DNA from: Phanerochaete sordida
Lineage: Eukaryota; Basidiomycota; Agaricomycetes; Polyporales; Phanerochaetaceae
NCBI GenBank assembly: GCA_019973155.2
Contig: BPQB01000037.1
Span: 62,001 to 126,000, forward strand
DNA length: 64,000 bases
Direction of reading: 5' to 3'
The notes beneath the pieces were generated by a model. That model had not been told where the DNA came from, searched no databases, and worked only from the letters and a program-made list of their open reading frames with translations. Positions 1 through 10,909 of this stretch are shown here, in pieces (within the stretch, counting starts at the first letter, position 1; each line of letters opens with the position of its first letter). A program made the translations under genes and the position numbers.

Positions 1-763
1 TTCTCTATACACCCCTCTACTCTCGCTTCTATCTCAGCATGTTGCTCATTTATGTAACTTGAAGTGTTCTCCTGCAATGAACGCCGGGAAAGAGGTGTAG
101 CACTCCGATGCTGGCAGGTGATTGTCACCCCTCTGGCGATGTTATGTGCGTGCGAAGTCATGTGCTGTGAACGCGATGCCAGCCCGCAGTGTCGCGAACC
201 ATGGTGCATGTTCGTCGTGCCCCGCAGAACTCACATAGGGTACCTCGTGTTATTAGCGTTTCTTGCATAGAAGGGTGAATGAAGAGCTACGACAGTGGAC
301 ACTTCCATCACTTGGCGAGCTCATATTTTGGCATCGTCCGACGCGATAGCCTTGCAGGATTCCCCGCCTCCCGGAGGTGAACCAAGTCGCTTGTGTAGCC
401 TCTGCATACAGCGAAAGGAAGTGATTTGCGAGCAAATCTCCTGATTCAACGCTCACACGCCTCATGGCGCTCAGATGCCCTTTGAGAAGACGGCAGCACA
501 TGATGAAACCTGCATGCCCTTCAAGAAGTGTACGAGCAGTTCGCATATCAGCAACGTTTGCGCTCTATTAAAATGTGTGGTAAAGAGCCAGTTGGATAGG
601 ACGTGGTCCACGCCGTGGGCATATGGCCTTGGGCACAACATTTAAATGCTGACGGGCCGCTTCCTGAGCCCTTCTGCGCTACCGACTCCAAGTGTCACGG
701 CGACGATACTCCCTTGCCAACATCTCTCTCGTGCAAAAACACACGACAGACAACTTCACGCTC
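1..763. other. No gene seen at the left edge
   Basis: No open frame in this stretch has the third-position G/C bias or any recognisable motif of the neighbouring genes. It probably holds the 5' flank and promoter of the membrane-protein gene that starts at 764. Confidence 0.5.
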
Positions 764-2019
764 ATGGATAATAGCACGGACTGTACGGGGTTCTTCACGC
801 AAAATACCGACATCACCGGAATTGGCGTCCGAGTAGCGTTCTACGTGCAGATGGTAGTCATCGGTGCGCACGTTGGCAGATAATGGCGGGTTCATTATAT
901 TGATCGTATGCATCTCAATTAGAGCTCCAGACGTGGTTCAAAGTCGGCGAGGAAGATATCTTAAATGCCTGTTGGGTCCTCATTTCGATGAGCTTCGGGC
1001 TCATGCTAGCGGCAATAGTGGCAGCAACGCAAAATCAGCTCTCTTTCTACAACGCGGTCCAAGTGCAAAATCTTGTGAGGTAAGCCGTTGAGGGATTCAT
1101 GTTGTTGAATATATCTCAATAGCCCGGCTGGAGCGATAGCCTAACGCAGGTGACATTGCTTTGTGTAGGGAACAGCCTAATATGGGGGACAGAATCTGGA
1201 GGTCTGATGCACTGGACTCGGAGGAAGAAGTGGAGACATAATGCTATTGTTATGTGCCTCCTTTGCTCTCAGTATTTTCTTGGAGGAGGCCTGCTCACCT
1301 ATTTATGGTGCGTGTTTCGTGTCTGAGCCTCCGACGGCACTTTGACAACACTTGAATCACTCACAGGGTGAAAGGCCAGCGATTCGGGCCCAACCCCGAA
1401 TGCATCTCGTCGATGCACTTCTACGTGTCCGCGTGGCGCCTAAGAGGCAGCGATCCGTTCCGCAATGCCAAGATAGCGGCCTTTACGATCTACATATCGC
1501 TAGTTCTGGGGCCGGTTTGCCAAAACCTGTTCATGTACACTGCAGTGTGCGTGATGATCTGGGGGTTACGTCGATCTCCCAATTCCGCCAGCATCTACAC
1601 CACCACGAGAGCTTACCTATCGCGACGAACCCTAGTCGCGTACAAAGCACTCCTACACTTTACAATCTGGATTCTCAGCATGGTCTTCTATATCCCGCCC
1701 ACGGAGCTGCTCATCAGGCAAAGCTCTCAAGCACAATCCGCAGCTGCGCAATGGACATTTGGGCAGGTGCGCTGTCGCGTGCTTGGTAGCCGCACGATGT
1801 TGCTGATAAAGTGGCATATAGATCTTGGCGCTCATAGCCATTGTCCCCGCGGTCGTAGAGCTGCTTACCGCAGTCTCAGATGTTATCCGAAGAGCAAGAT
1901 GGGGCGCAGAGAAGGAGGTCAAATCCGTCGAGCAGAAGGAGGAAGGGTGGGTTAAAGTCACTCACGAACTTGTAGTGGAGGATATAGAAGCTGGGGTCGA
2001 GGATACCGATGACAAGTGA
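764..2019 (+). CDS. Seven-helix membrane protein, paralogue A
   Basis: Unrecognised integral membrane protein, first of five paralogues in the window. The start at 764 is chosen because the protein then opens with the family signature (NSTDCTGFFTQNTDITG), a short exposed N-terminus with an N-x-S/T glycosylation site. Proposed exons begin 764-853 and 925-1074, followed by at least three more; the last starts near 1823. Hydrophobic segments can be read around LISMSFGLMLAAIVAA, CLLCSQYFLGGGLLTYLW, IAAFTIYISLVLGPVC, LLHFTIWILSMVFYI and ILALIAIVPAVVELL, giving about seven with the first near the signature. The end is acidic and hydrophilic (EEGWVKV...DTDDK), probably cytosolic. A Cys-Ile-Ser...Phe-Tyr motif between helices 4 and 5 is shared with the paralogues. 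The topology resembles a receptor, but no known family was recognised. Inner splice borders are uncertain. Confidence 0.65.
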
Positions 2020-2171
2020 TTCGTCCAGCCATTCATCCATCCTTCTGCGTCCTATGAATTTTCTTATTGGAAGCGCAGCGTACTACGGATCGCATCTGTG
2101 AGCCAAAAGAACGTGAGAGAGAACCTACGTAATTGATGACTTGTATACCTACCCATAACTATGATAACATT

Positions 2172-4616
2172 CTAGTCTGCAGCTGGACCAACATGATCAG
2201 CCTTTTGAGGCTGCTCACACCTGTCAAGCAGCGCCCTGAAGCGATCGCCGAGCTCCCTCATCGTCGGCCGTGGATCCGGCTCGTACGTCCACGTCTCCTG
2301 CAAGAGCCCCCACACCTCGTCCGTGAGCAGCGCGTTGCGCGGGCGCGGCGGGAGCTCGCCGGCGAAGATCTTCCCGAATATCGCGCCCTCGCCGCGCACG
2401 GCGTGGTACGGCGCGCAGCCCGTGAAGAGCTCGTACGCGACCATGCCCGCCGCGAAGACGTCGTGCTTGGCGCACGGGCGCCACGTGGGCAGCCGCAGCT
2501 CCGGCGCCGTCCAGTTCACGTCTGTCTCGCGCTGGCTCGGGAGGAATTTCTCTTCGCGCCGGTCTGCGTCGTGCTTCGCGCGCCGGAAGCCGTCGATGAG
2601 CGCCTCGCCCTGTGTGGTCGTTGGTCAGTCGTTTGGGCTACTGTGCGGGAGAGAGACGGACTTCGTCGGAGACCAAGACGTTCCTCTGAAGCGGGGTTTA
2701 TCAGCCAGGAAGACGCAGAGATCAAGAGAAACGCGCACGCCTTTCACTGAAAGCAATATGTCAGCAGCACATTCAGCCAAAACATACGGACACTACACAC
2801 TATTTCCGTGCACGAAGCCTAGCTCATGCATATATGCTAGCCCCTCCGTCATTCCGATCAGCTAGCGGGTCGGTATTAACGTACTATCCAACCGAAGCGG
2901 AAGTTGTGACTGACCAAGCGAAGCCGCACCGCCGGATCGCCAGGGAATTTCGCGCAGTAGCTACGAGTGCACGCGTATTCAGCACACGTTCCGCGCATGA
3001 GCTATGGACAACGCACTCGACAGCATTGCCGTTCCGCATCCACGGTGCAACCTGATAAGCACGTAAGTGCAATCCAGACGACCTGGCTCCCAGACGCACG
3101 GTGACGGTGTTCTCCAGCGCCGTGTCGTCCGTCACGCCGAGCAGCGGCAGGATGTTCGGGTGGTCAAGCTGGCCCCAGGCCATCAGCGCGCAGAACATGG
3201 GCTACGCGCGACATCCGTCAGTCTCGCGGACGCCACACGCCAGCCAGCACCATACCTCCCTGATCTCCTCAACCATCCACTTGCTCATGACCCACAGCCG
3301 CACCGCGACGACCTGCGTCCCGCAGTACAGCCCGACGTGCACCTGCGTCTGCGGGTTGCCCGTGCGCTCGCGGTACGTACCATCGACGGGCAGTACACGC
3401 ACACGCCCGCGTATCACCCTGAACTCTGGCCTTCCCCCGACGCGGCCAGCATACTCCTCCGCCCACGCGCGCAGGTCGCCGAGACTCACGTGTCCCGCGA
3501 TCTCCGCGACGGCCGCGGCCTCGACGAGCCGCTGCGCGCGCGAACGCGTGTCGTGCACGAGCGGGTCGCGGTCGCGCGCGGGGTCGAAGAGCGCGGGGTC
3601 CTGGTCGGGGAAGGCGAGCTCCGAGGAGGGCAGCGAGAAAAGGGAGGGCGGGGGCACGTCCCAGCATGCCGGGCGCCTGCGAGGCAATTGGTGGATCGGG
3701 TGTGCGAAGCCGGGGACGAAGACCACTGGGGGCTGTGCGGGGCGTCAGTGGGGGTGGCGGCGGTGGGAGGGTGCGGCGCACCGGTCTGCCGTTTGGCACG
3801 AGCGCGGGCTTTGCTTTCGCGGCGGCGCGGTCGGCTTGAAGGCGTTTGAGACTGTCGGTCGTCTTGTTGGCTAGCGCGTTCGCTTCGTCGAGGCTTTGGG
3901 CCATCTCGAGCCTGTTCTTGATCTACGAGGGGTTAGTTGCTGCGCACGAGATACACGTTGGACTGGATGCATACCTTGAGTACGTCGAAGAGATGCTTCA
4001 TGGTTCTTTCCACTTCCTTTAGTTCACGTTTGACTTTCTCTGCTCCCCCTGCGCGAGTATATATGTGAGCCTTGACAAAGGGAACAGGCTGCACAAAAAT
4101 AGGATAACGTACACAATAGCTTCCAGCGCGATCTTGACGAGATCTCTGTCACTTTTAGCATCATGTCGTGAAACTGCCTGTGTTCCCTGGACATGAGAAC
4201 TTCCGACAATACCAAGACAAGGCCGAAGGAAACGATACCCAATCAGCTTCTCGATGTTTTCCGTCGACTTGGCACCCTCGTCCACCTTCTCGTCTTCCAG
4301 CCACTCCGTGAACCGCTGCGCCCACTGGCCGCACTTGTTCGCGAGCGCCGTGCACTCTCTCTGTCCCAGCGGCACAATCAGAGCGAACAGCAGCATGCGA
4401 AGGATGGCGACGCACCGGGCAGCGCTTCGAGTACACCAGGCGCTGCTGGAAGGCCTGCACGGCCTTGCTGAGCTCTGCGACCGCGGGCACGTTCGAGCAG
4501 TCGCCGAACGCCACGAACGCGCTCACCGCGGCCGCGGCCGCGGGCGACGTCGCCGCGCTGTCGAGCGCGCGCACGCTGCCCATGCAGCAGCTGGCGAAGA
4601 ATGTACGGGGAGACAT
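2172..4616 (-). CDS. MLKL-like kinase-fold protein (probable pseudokinase)
   Basis: Multi-exon minus-strand gene. The N-terminal part (about 4616-4020) is a helical segment (LIVPLGQRECTALANKCGQW ... RFTEWLEDEK) resembling the four-helix domain found before the kinase domain of MLKL and many basidiomycete kinases. A proline-rich linker (3750-3830, PPPPPP) follows, then a kinase-fold domain: beta3 strand VVAVRLW (3325-3350), WGQLDHPNILPLLGV (about 3150), GLAYMHELGFVHGN (about 2800-2845), TAPEL and DVFAAGMVAYELF (2400-2510), and a C-lobe end with PDPRPTMRELGDRF. The beta3 lysine reads as arginine, the catalytic HRD-type aspartate as asparagine, and no DFG is visible, so catalysis is doubtful. 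The start at 4616 could be preceded by another exon. It converges on paralogue A with about 150 bp between. Function is inferred only: signalling or regulated cell death by analogy with MLKL. Confidence 0.6.
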
Positions 4617-4859
4617 TGGTGTGGTGGGCGACGGCGAGGCCTGTGCGCAACGCCAGGTACAAGTAGGACCGCCTCGCGCACCCGGGCCTTGTATCCGTTT
4701 TGTGTCCCGTTGCGGGGCTGCCGGCAGCGGAGATTCGCCGTTCCGGCGCCGTGCATGGGGGGTGCAATAGGACCCGCGGATCTGCAGATGGGCTGTGCGA
4801 GACCAGGGTCCGGGACAAGGGCAGCCTGGGACGACATCACGCTTTGCGCGGATATGTGT

Positions 4860-5080
4860 ACGTGAACTGTTCAAGCGGCTGCAATTGTCGAGACGGGCTT
4901 ACTGCTCGGGTTTTTAGCTCCGACGTCTGCACAAGTGTCCATCTGCGTTGCTGCTTCTCTGTCGTATACAACAATCTCGAGGCGTGGGGGCTGTGCAGCT
5001 CGCCGTGACAGGAAAACCCTCGCAAAGCGTCGCTCCCAAGCATCGCGACAGACCTGAACGCGACCGCCTCTTGCACTCAT
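4860..5080 (-). pseudogene. Remnant of a phosphotransferase-like gene, copy 1
   Basis: The reverse strand aligns with 20880-21005 on the plus strand (shared words include TGTATACGACAGAGAAG and ACAGTTCACG). The homologous locus continues into an aminoglycoside-phosphotransferase-like segment, but here the homology stops near 4860, about 240 bp before the pseudokinase start. Only a short non-catalytic piece remains. It marks the outer end of one arm of the inverted duplication. Confidence 0.45.
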
Positions 5081-5806
5081 TCGCACACGAGTACCGAGCT
5101 CTATTCAGAAGGCTCGAACGGGAGGGCGAGCAGCCGGAGAGAAATTAAGAAAGCAGAAGTTCGAGCTGAAGGTCGAGATCCTAGCCCCGGGGTCCCTCTC
5201 TCACCGGCGCTTTCACGTCAGCGCCATACTTCCGGGACCCCGAGCTCTCGCTCGCGTTCGCAGAACGCATCCACCATCTACGCGACATGTAGACCTAGCT
5301 CGCACACGCTGATTGCCTCATCCACATGCTCTGCATGAGCTATACCAAGTGCCCGACCTGCCTCCAGCGCTCAGCCTGATAGCAAAGATCGGATTTAATA
5401 TCCACTTGCGTGAGTTTCACTGTCGTGTCCGACGCCTCAGCTGGCCGAAGGATAGCGGAGCAGGCTGCGCGCATGGCTATGATTTCGCCAATCATAAATG
5501 CCATATGAAGTTAGGGCATCGCGGACTGCTCCATGCCCCTCAAGACCGTGCTGCTCGAGCTCGAGCTCGGCATGAGCGACATGTGCGTCCTCCCCTCTCA
5601 TCCCTCTTCTCCCGTCCCCCGCACACACGCACGCTGCAGCATGCGCAGATTCAACGCGACGGTCGCGCTGCACGTCGAGTTCAAAGCGCGCGTGCCACGT
5701 CAGTGATTATGACATGTCGTCCTCGCCATCCTGGTGTACATGAATCCGGCACCCGGGCTTGGAAGCAGAGCGAAGCGTCCGGGTGCGGCACATCGCCTCG
5801 CGGCAG
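5081..5806. other. Gene-free stretch
   Basis: Lies between the phosphotransferase remnant and the 3' end of paralogue B. Open frames here are short or antisense to paralogue B. Nothing further is recognised; it is probably the 3' flank of paralogue B. Confidence 0.4.
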
Positions 5807-6886
5807 TTACCCTCGCCCACTCCGCTTGCTGCCGAGCCATATTTCCTCTGCGATTTTGCCCACCGCGAAGGATAGCTGCACGAGCAGGGGCGCGATGCTT
5901 AGGAGCGCCAGGATCTGGCGACTCCGCGTCAGCGGTGCATACATGCAGGGGACACCGGCGCATACCTGCCCTAGCGTCCACTCCGCGTCGTCCACGAGCG
6001 TGCCCTGGCGGAGCGAGAGCTCGATGCTGGGGATGTGCATGACGATGCCTGCCAGTAGCATCGCGAGCTGGTGCAGCGGGTGTATGTCCCGGGCCCGTTC
6101 GCTGTACGCCACGTAGAGGTTGATGATCGTGGGCACGATGATCTCGAGCTGCAGGAGAAAGCACGCATTGTCCGCGCCGGACACGGGGATGAACGAGAAG
6201 TAGAAGCGCATGGAAGCGATGCAGGGGTCTGTATCGAGGTCAGAGCGGGCGCTGGAGCGCAGGGTGGGTGGATAAGAGTGTCGTACCGTCGAGATGGCGC
6301 GCGGAGCTTACCTTAGCAATATCGTGAACATATTCAGAAAAGTGAGATAGAGTATGATGGCCAATCCGCTCAGAGCTTTCCTCCTCATATAGAGGCTGTT
6401 CTCAGGGTCTCTGAGCTCTCGCATGACGGTCACCCATTCAGCCTCTACAAAGTACGGCATCATATGCACTAGGGGAGTACCGGAGAAGCTGCGGGATAAA
6501 GCAGGATAGAGCAGCCGTAAGTAAGTGCATCAAAAATGTGAAGCAAGAGTAAAACTGGTGCGCAAGCACTTACAAGATAAGGCGCTGGACGTGAACGGTA
6601 TCAAAGTACGACCGCCTGTTCGACATCACAGTCGCCAGAAGGAGGGCAAAGCCAGAAGTCATCTGCGTCCAAACCGCCCCCACAGTCATGCTCTCCTCCC
6701 GAGGCTGCAGAATTATCAGCAGCACTGCGACCATCTCGTTGCATCAGCCGCACGGGCTGGGCATCGTGTAGACTATATGTACGCACTAGTCAGCGTCGTC
6801 TGCAGATAGAACGCAACTCTGACGCCGAGACCAGTGATGTCAGTGTTCTGCGTGAAGAACACGGAGCAGTCTGTTGCATTAGACAT
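5807..6886 (-). CDS. Seven-helix membrane protein, paralogue B
   Basis: Second member of the membrane family. The start at 6886 gives MSNATDCSVFFTQNTDITG, nearly identical to paralogue E. Later segments include IIVPTIINLYVAY, LAMLLAGIVMHIPSIELSLRQ and, after an intron at the conserved WTLGQ site, ILALLSIAPLLVQLSFAVG. Before helix 5 the family Cys...Phe-Tyr motif reads PCTRFYFSFIPV. The gene is divergent from the Asx-homology gene at 7460 with about 570 bp between, so the two may share a promoter. The pair is one arm of the inverted duplication. Function unknown. Splice sites inside the first half were not all resolved. Confidence 0.65.
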
Positions 6887-7459
6887 GTTCAAGCAGTTTC
6901 GGGCTGAAGGTGCGGAGGAGAGGGGCGGCCAGATAGCAGTGCTCTATCCCCGGCATCCTCTTATCCTTCCATACAAGCTCAAGGTTCGTGTCACTCACAT
7001 CGCCTGGAAGCCTGCCTGCTTCCAAGAAAGAGAAGTCTGCTGGAATACCGACATATCCCCTACTGTACTGCCTGCCGTCATGTTCGACAGATTGACCCGC
7101 CAGAGTGAGAAAGCCTGCTCATCGATCCTGTGTAGGATGCAAACGGGGGGTGTTGCCAAAAACCTAAGTCCTGACAAACATCAATGCAGCTAGGACTTGC
7201 CAGAGAAAATTAGTCAGGCCAACCGTGGACTGGCCGTAGAATAGCTGCCCGTATCACGCGTGAGTGGGGCTAGTGAAGTCTAGCACGATTCACACTTACA
7301 AAGTAGGGGTTGAAGATCAACAATGTGGCAGCCTGGGCAATACACTCGACGGATATGATTTCGGGCCCAGCAGCCATCAGCCGGCGCCAGTCCGCCGCGC
7401 GGCGTCTCACGGGCAGACTTGCCATCCGCCCACCACCACCAACCAGAGTCGAGCCCACC
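6887..7459. promoter_or_regulatory. Shared intergenic region of divergent genes B and Asx copy 1
   Basis: This 570-bp stretch separates two divergent genes. It has a counterpart of only about 365 bp (19341-19704) in the other duplication arm. Parts of the two align (for example around TGGAAGCCTGCCTGCTTCC near 7010, whose complement occurs near 19570). No TATA box was identified. Confidence 0.4.
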
Positions 7460-8656
7460 ATGTCCGACGCAGGCCCCAGCACGCGCCCGCGCCGCTCGAC
7501 GCGCGCACCCGCACGCGCCCCAGCGCCCGTCGCACCCTCGCCTGCGAAGAAGCAGAAGCAGCAGCGCGACCCCGCGGCGCGCCTCGCGTACCTCCTCGAG
7601 GACAGCCGCAGCAAGCTCGCGACGGTCGACATCGCGGTGCGTCTCAGGCCTCGAGGCCGAACTCGGTGTGCGTGCTGAGTAGCATGGACAGGACGTCGTC
7701 AGCTACGAGCACTTCGCTGCGCTCTCCGCCGAGTCCCAGGCGCTCCTCTGCGCACTCCTCCCGCCGACGGCCTTCGCCTCCTTCGCGCCGCACGTCGACG
7801 GCACGCACCCCTCCGGCACACCCACCCCGCCCGCCGACGGCGCGCGCACCCCCGCGACGCTCGACCCCGCGTTCCTCGCGGACACGCACGTGCGCGGCGC
7901 CGCGCGCGCGTGGCAGGAGCACATCGCCGCGGGGTTCTTCAGCGCGGCGAGCCGCGGCGCGCAGGAGCGCTACCGCGCGGGCGTGCGCAGCGGAGAGATG
8001 CACGCGGAGTGGAAGGACGACGCGTGGGCGCGCGCGCACCCGCCGCCGCGGCGCCCCGCGCTCTAGTAAGTACTTCGCGCACCACGAGAGGCGCGCGGCT
8101 GATTGGCACGCAGCGAGGAAGACCCAGACCTGAACGCGCTCGTAAAGGCGGGCGACATCCGCGAAGGCGACGTGCTCGCATACGCGCGACGCTTCCCCGC
8201 ACTCGGACTCACCATCGCAAAAGACATGCTCGTGCGCCCCCCCTCCCGCCCATCCCGCGCCACGCTCACCCGCACCTGCAGGTCCACAAAGCTGACGCCA
8301 CGACCGGCGCGCTCAGCGTGCTTCTGCAGCCCGGCTCCGCGTCCGCGCTCCCGCGCGCGCTGCTCGTGCTCGCGCCCGCCCCGCCGGCGCCGCCGACGCT
8401 GACGGTCGACGGCGCGCTCGCGTCGGCCGACCTCGAGGACGCGCTGCTCGACGCGGACGGGCGCGTGCCGACGGCTCGTCGCGGCGCGCCCGCGCGCCCG
8501 GGTGCGCGTGCGGTGCCCCGGAGTGCGAGCGCGGCGAAGGCGCTCGTGGTGTACCGCTGGCGCGAGGAGACGATGCAGGATTTGGAGATCCAGATGGCGC
8601 TCGAGCGCGGGGGCAGAGAGCGTGTGGGGAGTGTGTGGTATTTGCGGCGGACGTGA
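7460..8656 (+). CDS. Asx-homology (DEUBAD-like) domain protein, copy 1
   Basis: Proposed exons 7460-7636, 7692-8065, 8114-8231 and 8282-8656 (347 residues; all borders GT...AG and all phases fit). The basic N-terminus (PRRSTRAPARAPAP, KKQKQQR) looks like a nuclear localisation signal. A helical region with LAYLLEDSRSKLATVDI, YEHFAALSAESQALLCALLP and later AWQEHIAAGFFSAASRGAQE...EWKDDAW matches the layout of the fungal Asx homology domain (deubiquitinase-adaptor type). In animals this fold activates the BAP1/Calypso H2A deubiquitinase; that role here is inference. The C-terminal third (QVHKADATTGALSVLLQPGS ... VYRWREETMQDLEIQMALER) is conserved in the second copy and of unknown function. The domain assignment is from memory of the family pattern. 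Confidence 0.7.
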
Positions 8657-9729
8657 GCTCCGGTGGATATCGTGAGTGGCTGTACCCTAGTTGTTGCGCA
8701 CATGACAAACCAGAACAGAAGGTTCTGCTTTGCAGTGTGCGTGAGTCGGCCTTTTCCAGGCTATGAGCTGTCTTGAAGCGGGGCTTCTCATACATCGTGT
8801 CAGAACCCTTTTTATGCTGGAGAATGCATGCATGCAACGCGTGTTGGAGGAACTTGTTGGGTTCGATAAGTGCTCTCCTTACATTGCACAGACTGAGAAT
8901 ATTGGGCGTACGTCACTGTCCCGCTGCATAAGCTAGCATTTCGTATAACCAGCCCGCTGCCTTGAAATGTAGGTGACCGCATGCAGGATGCGATATAAGA
9001 TTGGGCCACGTCCAGCCGAAGTGAGCATACGGATGCCACGCAGATCCTCCTTGCGGGCTTGACTTGCGTCCTGGAGCTGAGCGCTATTCTATCTTCCATG
9101 AGCATCTGTCAACTTGGCCATCTCTGCTATTCCGACTCATCTTGATACGGAAGTAGGCCTGATGGCATTCGCCGCCGGCTAGGGAATCTGTGGCGCTTTG
9201 ACTCGGTAAATGAGCGCGGGTACAGGTGCACATTGTCGGCAATGAGGACCCGTATGCATTCCGTAGCCAACATATACTTAGCAAAACAACTTGGAGACGA
9301 TTTTGCTAGTGTATAGACGTCATGAGACATATAACGCCAGTAAAGTATCGCACCTTGATTTGGAAAACCTATGGATGCGCAAGTACTTACTTCGCACTCA
9401 GGCTGGCCCCGTACTAGTACTACTCCACGGCGGCTCCCACGGCAAACGCCTGCCGCCGCTGACTGAATCACCTGAATCAGCGATGTGTGATTTTACCATG
9501 TGGCTTGGATGTCGTATTGCTTGGATTCACATTACAGTTCGAGTGATTATGCACGACAGAACCATAACCTTGCACACGTCCCATACAAGTAGAACAGACT
9601 CTCATCTCCATAAAGGCGGCCGTCGTGCTCAATTTCGCACACCAATCTTCGAACGACATCCTCAAAAGCTATTCCTCTTTGCCAACTGCAAGCCTTATCT
9701 TGCCTTATCCCTTGCAGTGCATCGGGCCT
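8657..9729. other. Gene-free stretch
   Basis: About 1.07 kb with ordinary A/T content and only short, motif-free open frames. It holds the 3' flank of Asx copy 1 and the upstream region of paralogue C. Nothing else recognised. Confidence 0.5.
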
Positions 9730-10909
9730 ATGAATAACTCCACGGATTGCACCGCCTTCTTCGCGCAAAACACAGACATCACTGGAATCGGTGTTCGGGC
9801 AGCGTTCTACACGCAATTATTCACGCTCAGTACATCTGCGGAATGACTGTTGCAAGGATGATGTGCCGCTGACGTCGCTGCGCATACAGGTGTACTGCCT
9901 CTGCTGGACAGAGAGACGCGCACCAGCTCTTTCTGGACGCTCTTTTGGACAAGCCTCGGGCTCATACTGGCGTCTCTCGTCTCTGCAGCTGAGGGCGAGC
10001 TTTCGTTCTGGAGTGCTGTCCAGGTACAGTACCTCGTCTTGTGAGTATTCGTGATGGGCGGGAGTGTCGCTGTCCTCAGGCACAGGAAAGGCCGCGCTGA
10101 CATGTTGGCAGTATCTCTAACGCTGCACTCATTCATCTCCTCCCCTTGGATCATCACTTTGGGCTTAGGACCTGGTGGAAGGAGGCTGGAGGCAGGGATA
10201 AACTTGCCATAATGTTTTATATTTTTCATCATATTCTCTCGCTCATTGTCTTCATCATCTTCTGGTACGCATATATGAGGATCTCAGTTGCAAGGTACTT
10301 ATCTTGAAAATCAGGATACTCGGCGAGGAATTCGGCCCTGATACGTCATGCATCTCTTCAACGACCCTCTATGTCAGCTACAAGGGTCCTGTGGATTTTA
10401 TGTGGGCCAAATATTACAGCTTTCTGCTCTACCTCAGCATAATTTTCCTGATCGGACTCACCCACATGTCTCTGTGAGCATCAGAGCACTCGTGGTCCCT
10501 ACGCTGTCGGCGGCTGATACCTTTCTGCATACAGCACGGAACATGGCAGCAATTATTTATGGCGACAGAGAATTTCCTAGTTCATAACGCTCTTCATATG
10601 CTGCTGGGGTTTTATCGTACCTTTAGAGCTCTCGCTGATGCAGAACTCGCAAACCGCCTCTCTCACTGCACAGTGGTCGTTTGGACAGGGGAGTCGTTTG
10701 TCTTTGAAGACAGTCAACCAGTGACTGACGTATTCCACCAGATCCTTGCAATTACGACCACAGTCCCCTCAGTCATGGATTTCTTCTTTGCCATCTGCGG
10801 TCTTGCAAAATTTTTTAGGAAGGCCAATCGTGCGACAGTGACACCTAGGAGAGAGTTGCGACGTTCGAGTACGGGGGTTGCACACCTTCCATCTCGATCG
10901 GAGGTGTAA
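9730..10909 (+). CDS. Seven-helix membrane protein, paralogue C (possibly damaged)
   Basis: Opens with MNNSTDCTAFFAQNTDITG, then, after the first intron, VLPLLDRETRTSSFWTLFW, SLGLILASLVSAAE, an intron after QVQYLVL, LAIMFYIFHHILSLIVFII, a Cys-Ile-Ser segment (GPDTSCISSTTLYVSYKG), FLLYLSIIFLIGLTH, VPLELSLMQ, then ILAITTTVPSVMDFFFAICG. About seven helices. One oddity: at the conserved last intron, which in the paralogues begins with a GT donor after ..GQ, the sequence after ...WSFGQ (around 10697-10700) reads GGGGAG, so the donor is lost or shifted. The downstream exon is intact and in family frame, so splicing may be non-canonical or the gene may be recently damaged. Function unknown. Confidence 0.6.
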
